Below are positions 30,101 through 41,615 of a DNA stretch of 64,000 nucleotides, one piece after another (the stretch's first letter is position 1; each line of letters starts with the position of its first letter). The DNA is taken from NCBI RefSeq assembly GCF_016802725.1, contig NC_052665.1:5518001-5582000 (forward strand). Reading direction: 5' to 3'. The notes under the pieces are model-generated. The model had not been told where the DNA came from. It did no database searches and saw only the letters and a program-made list of their open reading frames with translations. Source of the stretch: Solenopsis invicta (lineage: Eukaryota; Arthropoda; Insecta; Hymenoptera; Formicidae). Made by a program: the position numbers and the translations under genes.

Positions 30101-33100
30101 GTTGAAAATCAATTTTAATTGAGTTAATTTTTAACTTCAAGCTATTTTTAAAACATACACTTTAACTTAACAAGTTATGAAAATTAATTTGTGTGAAAAA
30201 AATTATACAAGAAAGAACACTTTCCCACATAAAAAATAATCGTTTTTAATTTTATATTTTATTTACAAATAAAATACAACAACTTTATTATTAAAATTTT
30301 AACTTTTTGCTACTCAACACTATGGTTGAGTAAACCGAGAGCTCGGTGGTTCTGCAATATTCCAAAAAGGTCGAGAGTCAAAAAAAAAGTTAAATATATT
30401 GTTAACGAGCGTTTACGGCGCAGACACAAATCTGTCGCTAATTTAACGAGACAGCTTGCGTTAATACCGAATACGATTTTGGTAGTACCTGAAGTAGCGC
30501 TACTTTTCGATTGCACGTAGCCAGGGGTTGACGCAAACGCGAGACATGCTAAAGAGTCTCCTCTGCACAGGATTCGCGTACGTCGGCGGGGCGTGCGTCG
30601 TGAATAAGCGCCTCGAGAAGGTGAATTCAGTCGCCATCATCGAAGATACCGGTGGATTCAGCGGTATCATCGTCGCTGCGCACGAGGTCGGCCACCTGTA
30701 AGCATCCATAAATCACCATTTTGCATTAAAAAAAAAAAAAAAAAAACCTTCCGTTTCTCCTGTCGCTTTTACCTACCGTTACACGCGCCTTTTTTCGCCT
30801 GAAAGAAAATGACTCATACCGCTAAAAATAAAATGTGTTTTACGCGAATTGCAGACTGGGTGCCGTTCACGACGGCTCACCTCCGCCCAGCTACCTCGGT
30901 GGACCAGGCGCCGAAAAATGTCGCTGGGAAGACGGATACATCATGAGCGATCTTAGGCATACGGAGAAGGGCTTCAAATGGTCCCACTGCAGTGTGTCTT
31001 CCTTCCATCATTTCCTAAAGTAGGTAACTCCGTGTAAACGCGAACTTTTCTATAAGCGATATATAAATATAATTTGATGTTTAAATAATCAGTTTCTCAA
31101 GATAAAATCTCGTGTTCTCAAGCTAAAAGCAACTGATAACAGGATGCCACTAAATCAACACTTTTTTTTATTTCAGTGGTGATACAGCGACCTGCTTGTA
31201 CAATGCGCCTCACGAAGATGAGGCGCTGCCCAGAGTGCTTCCGGGAAAACTCTTGTCCTTAGATGCGCAATGTCGAAAAGATCGTGGAACAAGCGCTTGT
31301 TTCGTACGTATCATAGTCTTTGTAGAACGAAAACAAATTGCTTTGATAAGTACAGTTTCTGAGGTAATCCTGTAGGCTTTGATTTAATGAGTAGAACTTT
31401 ACATGGAACATTAAACAGCGATAAATTGGATCTAACAATAAGATTATCCTCGTGCGAAAATGTTACATTTATTTTCACACATTTGCATCTATTTATTTTA
31501 TTGATCTATTCGTATACTTTTAACTATTTGCATTTTGTATTTTAGAAAGACGATCGAGTTTGCGCTCAATTGTTCTGTTTCGACGCTGGATCCGGATACT
31601 GCGTCGCGTATCGCCCAGCAGCGGAAGGTTCGCCATGCGGGGATGGTCAGGTAAAACTTGAGAAAGAAAACGCGCTTTGTAATAACGACGTTATTACAAG
31701 ACGTTATTACGTCTTATTTGTAAAAAGAAATATCTTCCTTGGCACATGACATTCCCGGTTATTTCTACATAATGCAGCTTGTTTACGGAGTAGCTTCCGC
31801 ACGTGTCCGTCGCAAATGTAACACACAATTACGTTAAAAGTGAGCTCATAAATCTTGGCGGTGCCGAAAACGTACGCGCTGTTGATATCATATAATTTTA
31901 CATAGCACTGCCGAGATAATATTCGGCATATATCTTCTCGAGATGTCTTTGCACAGTTGTTTAATCGTTGACGTTGATTTCCAGTATTGCCTGAACGGGA
32001 AGTGCGTAGCGGAGCACGAGAACATAATACCGGATTATACGCAGAACATTCCGACGTATGTGCGCCGGGACAGCATATTCAATTCCGCATTACACACCCG
32101 GCCGATATTCGCTCATTACAACAACACAGACTACAGGTAATGATCCGTGGGCTCGAGCGAGGATTCCTATTGTAACGCACGCAATAGAAATCGCACACGA
32201 AGCTAGATTTTATTAATCTCTGAATACCACGTATATGTTCGAACGATCAAGTTTTCTCGCGTTTTCATCGATTAACTTTCCTTACGTATACTAAAAGAAA
32301 CATGAAACTTCTATATAGCAATTTAAAGATAAAAATTTAATGTTTTTGAATTTTATGAATATACTGTAAAATTAAAAAAAAATTTTGTCGTTGAAACTCG
32401 GAAGTTGCATTAGCAACATTGAACGTTATCGACAAGCGTATTTCTAGGTGACTCATTTGTGCATATCATAGTTTTTATTTAAAACAGCGCAAATCTATAG
32501 CTTTAAAGACTAATCGAGTAGTTTCAGTTCGCCAATACTGACGTCTCCATTAGCAGAATACAGTTCGCAGATACGCGAATGCCGCACAATATGTAATACC
32601 ATGATAATAATATGCCACACAGGTATCCATGGAAAGCAACACAGAGCATGCCATTATCGAGCGTAACACCGACAACGACGACGACTACGACGACGATAAG
32701 AACGTCGACTTATCCTTACAAACACGTCACAAATCCGTTTGCGACCACAGTGTCAAAATACACACGGACATTTATCAATAACTTGTACACCGATCGATAC
32801 AAGACTAAATACAATAATAATGATAGCAATAACGATAGTGATAACGACACTGGTGGCGGCGTGAGCACCACCACTAGGAAAAACTTCAATTTCTTCAACT
32901 CGTATTACACCGTCAGTACCACTCCGAAGGTCACTTACGGTTCGAAAGTTAGTCCGTTCAAGTATAAGAACACGGTCAGCGTGATGTCGCTTTCCACGAC
33001 GACCAAAGGATATCAGAACGGCCTTCGAAATGACGGCCGCGGTAAGAGAATCCTCAACTAGATCCTGTACCGTCGCTGTACTTCTTCTTTTTCTTCTCTC

Positions 33101-34163
33101 TGTCCTCTTCCTCGACTCCGACGGGGCGAGTCTTTAATTTTGCATGATCGTCTCTTGCCGTTAACGTATAATGGATTTTTTCTTTCTGTGTCTCTTATTT
33201 CTGTCCACTACCTTTTCGACAGTGAACTCTTCAAGAGACATTGGTTCCGACATTGGTTTCTATCGTTCTCGTTTGTTCTCTGATAATATTTGCCGATACT
33301 TGGAGGCTCATCATTCTGTATAATACATATGTATAATATTTCTACCTCTGTTTTTTTTCTAATGTCACTAATGGAATATAAAAAAAAAATGTAAACTTTC
33401 CGTCTCATATCGTTCTCATACATCGATAAAGGTCCTGTAATACCTATTGTCGTTAATCCTTTTTCGTTAATCCTTGATTCCAAATTTCATTGAAATTTAA
33501 TATTGTAATATATCGATCAAATTAACTCGAAATTTTAACAGCCAGTTCATCTTTCTTGTATATATTTTGTATATCTTTTTGTAAATATCTTTCTCTTCTA
33601 TCGTATCAATCATAGAATTTATCCTTTTAGATAAAATGCAAATGAAGATCCTAACATTGATTCGATAGAAGAGAAACGTCTGTATTCCTCTCGTTGTTTC
33701 TTCGACAAAGATGCATAGAAGCATCGTAAACGTGGAGAGACAGCCCGCCGCTCTTTACATCTCTCTTCAAACAAATTCACTAGTAGGACAGTGAAACATG
33801 AATACATGTATAATACTTTTACGTATGTAATATCTGTGGACGTAAAAAAAAACGATGAGATGTGTATTGTGGCTTCCACCGATGGGATTACTAATAATTT
33901 CTACGTTGTCGCACACTCAATTCTGTTACAGGCTGAAACGTATTTCCATACATTACTCTAATCGAATGCTACGTATGTATCCAATTGAAATTGCGTCTTG
34001 TACACCAATTCGTCGTATGCTTCCAGGAACAGAGGCCGGTGAATGCACGGACGTGGGGTCAGATTGCGCGGAGCTGATTGACAGGCTGAGAACATGGCTG
34101 TGCCATCTACAATCTGTGAAGAGTCGCTGCTGCGCGTCCCTGAAGACGATCTGTGCTGACTAA
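12155..34163 (+). CDS. Secreted M12B (ADAM/ADAMTS-like) zinc metalloproteinase with PLAC-like tail, gene 1 of a tandem pair
   Basis: Exons joined with GT-AG sites and consistent phase: 12155-12217, 19260-19320, 21007-21218, 21370-21459, 24398-24593, 24748-24877, 25023-25152, 25672-25814, 26151-26203 (or 28301-28356), 30571-30697, 30855-31019, 31177-31303, 31546-31650, 31985-32136, 32623-33041, 34027-34163; about 769 aa. A signal peptide (MTRALVLLCMAIILPLVRC) is followed by a reprolysin-type propeptide (KAFGKDIRLSLKPTEGLL), dibasic processing sites (RIKR, RSRR) and the catalytic domain with HEVGHLLGAVHDG. The cysteine-rich module (AAEGSPCGDGQ...CLNGKCV) resembles the ADAMTS disintegrin-like/Cys-rich region; no thrombospondin repeat is seen. 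A Thr/Asn-rich linker and a six-cysteine PLAC-like end close the protein. All zinc ligands are present, so it should be an active secreted protease. Related hymenopteran proteins are annotated as ADAMTS-like or venom metalloproteinases; a venom role is not shown here. The donor of exon 24398-24593 is the weakest junction. Confidence 0.85.
14278..14302. repeat. (AT)n microsatellite in gene 1 intron 1
   Basis: About 12 perfect AT units following TAAATAAATA. Confidence 0.85.
16062..17129 (-). mobile_element. Mariner (Tc1/mariner) element with full-length transposase ORF
   Basis: A single uninterrupted 355-codon frame with an ATG at 17129 encodes a mariner transposase. The N-terminal third is the paired helix-turn-helix DNA-binding region (ALGENAVSYKMCSTWYQRF). 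The catalytic region has TGDEKWILYNN (first Asp), LQYDNVLPHAA (second Asp) and HSPDLVPSDYHMF (third Asp), with 34 residues between the last two, the D,D34D signature of mariner. The length is normal (about 345-355 aa). The second motif is LQYDN rather than the usual LQHDN. The element is antisense inside the 7-kb first intron of metalloproteinase gene 1. On the 3' side of the ORF, around 15975-16000, sequence resembling a terminal repeat (ATAGGTGTTCAAATTAATTC) is seen. I could not find its inverted partner right of 17129, so the 5' end may be lost or diverged. Confidence 0.92.
19943..20280. mobile_element. Long hairpin MITE in a metalloproteinase gene 1 intron
   Basis: GAGAGAAAAAATTGTAGTGG at the left pairs with CTACTACAAATTTTTCTCTC at the right, and the arms continue inward (ATAGTTAAGTGAACTATATT against its complement near 20170). 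About 338 bp, noncoding, in the intron 19321-21006. Confidence 0.8.
26151..26203 (+). CDS. Alternative exon, version a, of metalloproteinase gene 1
   Basis: This 53-nt exon has an acceptor ending ...AAAACAG and a donor GTATGG. It enters in phase 2 and leaves in phase 1. It encodes the loop YDMCRRRKGGRCTKGTA, with two cysteines placed just before the G-x-AYVGG-x-C segment and the zinc-binding helix. The tandem paralogue has a single 53-nt exon at the same place (38658-38710), which supports its reality. It is 2.1 kb upstream of the alternative version at 28301-28356. Confidence 0.85.
28301..28356 (+). CDS. Alternative exon, version b, of metalloproteinase gene 1
   Basis: This 56-nt exon has an acceptor ending ...GCATTGCAG and a donor GTACGT, and has the same phases (2 in, 1 out) as 26151-26203. 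It encodes LDMCRRQYANDVCNRGTA, alignable with version a through DMCRR, the second cysteine and GTAG, with one more residue between the cysteines. Because each copy is 2 modulo 3 in length, using both in one transcript would shift the frame, so the two should be mutually exclusive. Both lie between the exons ending at 25814 and starting at 30571. Confidence 0.8.
30036..30195. mobile_element. Hairpin MITE in a metalloproteinase gene 1 intron
   Basis: ACACAGATTAATTTTTACAA...GTTAAGTTAAA pairs with TTTAACTTAACAAGTTATGA...AATTTGTGTG. About 160 bp, noncoding, upstream of exon 30571-30697. Confidence 0.65.
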
Positions 34164-36105
34164 ATAATGACATTAAGGACCAAAAAAAAAAATAAGAAAG
34201 GAAAAGAAAACTCGATTCGATAGTTTGCTCGAAGGCGTCGCGCTTAGACGCTCGCCCCGGATGAAGATTTTGTCAGGCGCCCTGTCGCTTCTCGCCGCAT
34301 CGTAACGCAGCATCCAGAAAAGCGCCGCATCGGACGAAACGGGAGGAGCTCGGGAAAGATCTTTCGTTCGTTTCGTCACTTCTTCCTCTCTCTTTCCCTT
34401 TTCCGCAGGTAGACGAGAAATCAAGTCCTCATGCGGTCACGACGATTAAATATAGCTGCATCTCTCGCATACCTACAGACGTAATTCTTGCAGTATGGTA
34501 TTAAGGTACCGAGCGATGTAGTGAATCTTTAAAATAGAGCGGACTGTCAATCAGTATGATAGAGATTTCGGCCGCGTTCATATTTATTCGATAAGGAGCG
34601 ATCTCGCGAAAGACTCGTTACACAGGCACAGGTGCGTCGTGCGTATACTTCTCACGCGCGGATAAAGCCATTCGGAATTTACAGAAATTGTATAGCGCAA
34701 GACAATAAATAAAGGGTTAATTAAATCATGTTTCGTCATTCTCCTACCCGCATGTATATAATTTATATAATTAGAAAAATTACATAATAAATTATATAAT
34801 TATATAAATTGCGTAATCATCTAGAGAGATATAAAATATAAAAGCCTGGAACATTTCAAAAAAAGAAACTCGTATATACGTCTTTTATGCTAGTCTAGTT
34901 TAAAAGAAAAAAAGATAAATTAGAACGAAAATATAAATCATAAAAATGGTATTATAGATCTTTGAAGAACCTCAATGGAGAAATCCATCGCCATTAACAT
35001 CTGCACTATAAGGTAGTTGCAGATGATCGTTGACTGATTAACGTAACAAGAGCAAATGCCGCTGCGTCTCGTGATATAACGTGATATAACGTGTCCCGTC
35101 ATGTCTTTTAATATTTTTTATTCGGTGTTTGTCAACTGTCGCATGTTCAATCGACGCGGATTCAATCGACGCGGATCTGTAATTAAAAGAAATACGAGAA
35201 TGTCCCACAGTCGTATATCGCGGTTCGCGTGATAAACGATTTATTTGGCAACAAGCAGACACAAAAATATATCGCTCGAACGTCAGCGAGCGAAAGAATT
35301 CGGGAAGACGTCCTTCGGAAAAAAAAATAATTATTTATGTACGAATTTGCGTCTCGAACAAGCACACACATCAATCAGTTGTAGATTAACGCAATTGGAT
35401 ATCAAATTAATGTACATCTTTTCTTTTTCCGAGAAAATTATAGCATATTGATTATCAATAACTTTTTACAGATAAAATAGTTTATTATGAATGTTTATTT
35501 CTAATGTTCTATGATTGTTCTGTCTAAAAACGCCTTAAATGTTTCTGTTTATTAATCCGACTTTTTTTGTTATTTTATCCTTTTTACTTTTTATTATCCT
35601 TAAGAATAATAAAAGCTAAAAAAGAATTTTTGCGTAATTTTTACCAAAGTAAAATAGTTCACGATATATTTTTATTATAGAATAAGAGCAATTTAAGCGA
35701 TCAAAAATATCATAAACGGTTCCGCAACTTGATCTTTGAGAAGATGTTTGATACACTTCAAGTCTTTACGCATGTCGTCTGTCACACATAAGAATTATGA
35801 ATTTGTATAATTCTTTCTTCATTACTGTTCTCGCGCCCAAATCATAAGTTATATGTACAAGTGTTCATATAATCGCGCGCACAGATCAAACAACGGCTAA
35901 GTAATTTATAGGGGCACGAAATGGTCCTTTCTCGTATTCAGCCTACGGGCTCTCTTACCGAAAGATCAGGGTATTCGCGAACATCGATACGCGCAAGAGA
36001 GATTGCAGTTTGTTAATTAATTTGATGCCGAACGATTCATCTGGTTTCGGTAAAATTACAAAAAAAAAACGAAAAATTAGGAGACCGCCTCTCGCTGGAT
36101 AGAAA
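34164..36105. other. Spacer between the two metalloproteinase genes
   Basis: About 1.9 kb holding the 3' UTR of gene 1 and the upstream region of gene 2. It has a short direct repeat (TTCAATCGACGCGGA twice, about 35147-35176) and a tandem GTGATATAAC pair near 35081-35100. I see no further gene. Confidence 0.6.
34704..34709 (+). terminator. Candidate polyadenylation signal of gene 1
   Basis: AATAAATAAA lies about 540 nt after the stop codon at 34163 in the short spacer between the two metalloproteinase genes. Confidence 0.4.
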
Positions 36106-39100
36106 ATGTTTCGAGCGATATTTCTGCTGTGCCTGGCTGGGATACCATTTTCACAATGCAAGCAGGTAACACTCGGAACATAAGAATAAAATTTAATTAA
36201 GTTCTTATTTTTGTCCGCATAAAAGTAAAAAGTATAAAATCAAAATATTAGAAGTCAGAGGACGTATTTTTTCAGCTTCACGAGTACATGACGCCGGACG
36301 AAGTGATGTCAGTTTTCCACAAACCGCATCACCTTGGTGAGTGTGAATTTAGAACTTCTTTTAGAAGTCTATTTTTTAATTTAATCGTAGAAAAATATCT
36401 TTACTTTTTTAATACTTTTCCAAAAGATATTTTTGCCGTATTTTATAAATTATACTTTTCTTAGATATAATTCAATAATCATTAATAATTTTATAATGTA
36501 ATTACGATTATAATATATTACGGAATGGTCTCTCTCATTTGCATTATATAGTATTTTTTATAATCTTAAATTATATTAACTTTTAGTACCTGAGTACGAT
36601 GTGGTGCCAGTAATGCATCGCGTGGCGAAGAGTGATATCGTCAAGAGGGATATCACCGATGTCAAAGAAAACACGAAAGAACTGAAGATGAAAGTCTTCA
36701 ACGAAGATGTCAGATTGTACTTGACTCCCACGGAAGGTATCCTCGCCAATAAGGATACTCCTGTGTGGTCCGCCACAGCCGATTCGAAAGAACCCGAAGG
36801 ATTGCGATATAAGGAAGTGCCTGAGGTACGTTTGATTCTAGCAGAAACCAAACGCATGAGATGCAAACCTCACGTGTGGCGTCTCTGAAATTTTATATCT
36901 TTATAATGTACAAATAAAAAATATATACGTGAGATATGTAGGCCTGCTAAAAATTTTTCTCAAAATTTTTGAACGAATTTGAATACTTTTAGAAATACCA
37001 AGAAAGTGTTTATATTTTCTTAGAATTTTTCGTGCATGTGAATTCTAAAATAAGATATAAAAAAAAGTTCTGAAGAATTCTAAACTATTTCTGAAAAGTG
37101 TTACAATTCGTATAAAAATTCTGAAAAAAATTTTCACTAGGGGATACATGAAGAGTTGTGAGTGATTAATTAATTATTTGTCGCAGGCTATGAAATATGT
37201 GGGGGTCTCGTTTCAAGATGTAAAAAGTACAAGCTCGGTTTTACTAAGTCCTACTGCTGACGGTCATGTACATCTGGTAAGGAGCCCAATTGTATATCCA
37301 TTGTACAGAGTTGTTATTATAAATCAAATACTTTTTTCTTTTTTTATATGCACATAAATGTGAATCGACGACGTTTCGTTTTGTTTTCACAGGACGGGGT
37401 GATTAATAAAACATTAGCCATCAAATCTCTGCCGCAACGACTCTTGAAGAACGTTCTTTACGGAGGGCTCAATCTCTACGAACCGCATCATACGAACAAC
37501 GTAACTGATGACGAAGACTTTGCCTATACGCATCATCACGTAGTGTACAGGGTGCCTTCGTCAGAGCAGTACGCAGATTTCAGTAAGTTACTTGAGTACT
37601 TACGTGAGAACGTCACGTACATATTCCTGAATTCGAATTTCCGTTCAAGCACTTTTGTCTTGTTAAAACTAATGTTAATGTTTCTTCAGACATTACAAAT
37701 CCCCCGGAGAGCGAGAATGAGAAAGGCAATGCTCCGGACATCATTTATCCAGAAATCATAGTAGTGGCCGACTACAGCATTTATAAGTAAAATGATTATA
37801 CATAAGTTATATAAATTATAAACAATCATAATTTTTATGTAAAGAACATATATTATTTTTTCATAATATATTAACTCTTTTTAATTAATTTAAAATATGT
37901 CTAGCTTCACTTTATGATTGCATTTTAAATCCGACAATCATAACGCACACAATTTACAGAACTGAAAAATACATTTAATAATTGACATAAAAATATTATT
38001 AATTGCCAAAAGATCCGTTTTGATCGAGAAATATACCACTCCTTATTTTTGTATTAACTTTTTTTTGTTTATTTGCAGATTAGTTGGCGGAAATCTCGAA
38101 CAGGTCATAAAATATATCATCGCATTTTGGAATGGAGTCGATTTGAGATATCGTTTGCTAACCACGCCCAAAATTCGATTTAACATTGCAGGAATAATCG
38201 TAGCCACGGTAAGTTTTTAATATACTTAATATACTTCACAAATTTCATCAAATATAATTTACTATTATTTAGCAGCATATAAAACTTTTCTAGTTGTTTT
38301 GTATCAAAAGCTAAAACTAGATGACAAATTAAGTTAAATATTAATATATATGTTTAATATGTATCGTTGAAGTTATTTTTATAATGTAACGTTTTCCGTT
38401 GTGTTTCAGGACAAGGATGCGATTCCGTACTTGGAAAACAGTCGTTTTGAAGTTTCATCTGTAGATGCGGATCTTGCTCTACGCGGCATGGCCGATTATT
38501 TCTATCGTGAGCACAGATTCCCAACGGAGTTTTATGACATGGCAATCGCTATGACAAGGTAAATACTCGATAGTTTTCGTACGTTTCTGCATTTTTAATT
38601 TCTCAAGCCACTTAAGAATGTAGACGATGAGAAAAAAATGATACCATATAATTTCAGTTTGGATATGTGCAATATGATGACCGATGACTTCTGCGACACG
38701 TCAACTTTGGGTGAGTCTGCTGATACATCATATACGTCAAACACGGCACTTTTTGCGGGTGTCATTACTATAATTACGATCTTCAGCGGAAGCAAAAATA
38801 TGAAATAAATATGGTAAATTTACGACCGTAGGATATGCGTACGTAGCCGGTGCATGCGACAGAAATGATACGAAGCATTCATCCGAGGCTGTAGGAATCG
38901 TCGAAGACAACGGTGGTTTTTCCGGTATTATCCCTACGGCCCACGAAATCGGTCATCTGTAAGTCTATATAATTTGCATAATCTGCTTTTTTATTAACGT
39001 AAAAGAAAGTTCCTTAAAAAAATTGCATTCACAAGTTTCAGTCAGAAGAGAAATTTAATCGCATCAAAATCGAATTTAATATCTTCTATATGAGACATAT

Positions 39101-40318
39101 GCGAAAAAGAATCGCTTCTATGTCGTTAGAAATAATTACAAACACATGCGTGTAAAGAAGAAAAAGATATCACAGTAGCATATGCTCAATTATAAAAATA
39201 TTTGATAATAAAGGAACATTTTCGCATTTCAGGATAGGAGCACGTCACGATGGCAATCCAAGGGGCGCCGGAGATTGTCCGCCTCATGAAGGCTTTATTA
39301 TGACCAGTGGTTTGATGCTGCACGAGAATGGATTCGAATGGTCCACATGCAGCATAAATGCATTCTATCATTTTATCAAGTATGTATGACCGGCACGTAT
39401 ATTTTATCTTTATTTTTTTTTTCCCTTTTTTTTTTTAAATAAATAAATGGTATTAATTAAAAAATTATTTCAGCCAAGACAGAGCGAAATGCCTCTACAA
39501 TGAGCCCAAAACGAGTGGTGTACCGGTGACGCGTATTTTACCCGGAACTTTGTTATCCTTGGACGATCAATGTATGCAGGTCTTTGGAACGGCGGCGTGT
39601 AACGTAAGTTGAAAAGTTATATCGTATAATTGCCATATTTTTTCGTATATAAAATTAATTTTATATTTTGAGAAAATTTTAAGAAAATGTACTATATATT
39701 TTTTCTTTACAGAAAGACGCTACGGTCTGCACGCGTTTAGAGTGTGAATATCCTGGAATTGAGGGCTACTGCAGAGCGTCCGCACCAGCGGCAGAAGGTT
39801 CTCCTTGCGGGGACGGTTTGGTAAATTCTTTTATTTTATATTTTAAAAATCGAATTCTTTGAGAAATATCTATTATCGTTAATACTATAAACATGAGACT
39901 GTAAGAAATCGTTTTTTTTTTAAATATGATTATACAAATTATTATTAAATAATTTAATACATATTAATGATATATAATATCTATTATCTAATATTTTTTT
40001 TAGATCTGTCTTAATGGCAAATGCGTGCTAGAAGGAATAATAAAGGACAAAGAGAAGAAGAAATTATTAGAGAAATTCCTACCGAAATTCAATCTTCAAA
40101 AGATCGAAAAACATCCATGGTTCAATTTTTTTAAAAACATAGCGAATAAAATAAAAGACAAAGTAAAGGACATAGCGGAGGGCGTACTGGACAAGACCAA
40201 AGACGTAAAGGACACACTTAAAGACACACTGAAGAAGACCAAAGATGTAAAGAACAAGTTGAAAGGCACACTGAAGGATACACTGAAGGGCACACTGATG
40301 GGCACACTTCTCTCGTGA
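36106..40318 (+). CDS. Secreted M12B (ADAM/ADAMTS-like) zinc metalloproteinase with Lys-rich repeat tail, gene 2 of the tandem pair
   Basis: Fourteen exons, all with GT-AG sites: 36106-36165, 36276-36336, 36587-36825, 37187-37276, 37393-37582, 37690-37786, 38079-38208, 38410-38558, 38658-38710, 38832-38958, 39233-39379, 39474-39603, 39713-39820, 40004-40318; about 631 aa. It has a signal peptide (MFRAIFLLCLAGIPFSQC), a propeptide (VFNEDVRLYLTPTEGILA), a catalytic domain with HEIGHLIGARHDG, and an ADAMTS-type Cys-rich module (AAEGSPCGDGL...CLNGKCV). Exon lengths 61, 90, 130, 53 and 127 nt match gene 1, so the pair arose by tandem duplication. Unlike gene 1, the last exon adds about 90 residues rich in Lys, Asp, Thr and Leu with short repeats (KDTLK, KGTLK) and no PLAC-like module. 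Introns are much shorter than in gene 1. All zinc ligands are intact. A secreted protease is well supported; the substrate is unknown. Confidence 0.87.
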
Positions 40319-40551
40319 AGATAAATATCAATGCTGTTGAAGTAAAATCAATTTGCTGAAATTAGAAAATGCGAATACCGCTTGAGATTTATTTAAATTA
40401 CGTTTCTAAAAGAAACGCTCAGTCTTCTTTTATTATTGCACATATGCTTATAATTGCATTTATATCATTCAATTTTTTGTATGTACACGCAACTTTCTGG
40501 TACAAGGGAAAAAATATCATGATAAATCATTACTCTTTTTAATAAGATGAA

Positions 40552-40557
40552 AATAAA
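40552..40557 (+). terminator. Candidate polyadenylation signal of gene 2
   Basis: AATAAA lies 234 nt after the stop codon at 40318 and is the best candidate for the end of gene 2. Confidence 0.4.
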
Positions 40558-40766
40558 TATTTCAATCTATGTATTACAGGACACATACATATTGATACAT
40601 CTATCGCCGCACTCTACACTCTACATCGTTGTTGCTGCTTTAATGGGATACATAAGAACAAAACAATGAGATACACTTTGTACATTATTAGGATATATAA
40701 TTTTATATTCTTTTAAGAATATATTATATCCTTAATGAAATTTTTCTATCCTTTGTACAGTAGTTT

Positions 40767-41159
40767 ATGTATGTAAATACAGAGGAAGTCACGTATGCAC
40801 ACATAATTCGCAATAATATCAGCATATTGCAAATTTCACATACATTCCAAAAAACAATCATATTCTCTCTTAGTCGCAGACAGGATAAACAAAAATTTCA
40901 CTTTGTGATACCTCAACATTTAATCATACTTTCTACATTGGCTGTGTATGATTACATGAAGATGCAAAATAGATCTTATAGTGTGACTGACGTAGTCGCG
41001 AATTTATATAATAAACACAACAAAACTGAGATTCAAAAAGCTATGGATCAATTGGTGACAAATGGGAAGCTATTTGAAAAAGTTTTCAGTTGCAAATTAA
41101 ATTTCCATGGATTTAACTTCCCAAAATTAAAAATTGCCAATACTTTGACATTTTTCTGA
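40767..41159 (+). CDS. Chimeric ORF containing an inverted copy of Hop2 exon 1
   Basis: An ATG-started 130-codon frame. Residues of about 56-106 (roughly 40935-41084) match the winged-helix exon of the neighbouring Hop2 gene at about 83% by nucleotide and 79% by residue (both counted by eye), for example YSVTDVVANLYNKHNKT against YSVTDVVTNLHNEHNKT. The first 55 residues and the last 25 have no match I recognise. Similarity stops at the splice donor of the parent exon, and the donor itself is lost (AAAGTTTTC instead of AAAGTAATG). There are no stops or indels in the copied part. It may be an exon-shuffled young gene or a pseudogene fragment that is open by chance. It lies 450 nt after the stop of metalloproteinase gene 2 and is inverted relative to Hop2. 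Confidence 0.5.
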   Translation: MYVNTEEVTYAHIIRNNISILQISHTFQKTIIFSLSRRQDKQKFHFVIPQHLIILSTLAVYDYMKMQNRSYSVTDVVANLYNKHNKTEIQKAMDQLVTNGKLFEKVFSCKLNFHGFNFPKLKIANTLTFF

Positions 41160-41615
41160 AACTTAAAATGTGTATTTTCATATAATTTTTTATATCAATC
41201 GTATTGTAATGCTTTACATTACGTTAGAGACATCTACGATTAGAGATAATATGATAATTTGAAATGTTTCATATAATGCAAAAGAAAAACTGTAAAAAAA
41301 TATATAAACTCAAAATAAACGTCTATCTGCTATAATTAAAATTTTTTAATAATAATCGGCATGTGCTACTTATCAATTTAAAGCAATTCTATTTAATTCA
41401 GCACACATTTTAATGCAATTATTGCAGCAATGAGATCTAAATAGTTTCTTATGCATATATAAATGAACATTTATTAGACAAGTTAATATAAAAATATTTC
41501 ACTTTGTTCATTAAATATAAATATGACTTTACATGTAGGAAATTAAAACAAAAAATAAATACAAGAATGATACAATAATTCCCACCTCGAGAATTAAGAA
41601 CTCCATCATGGATTA

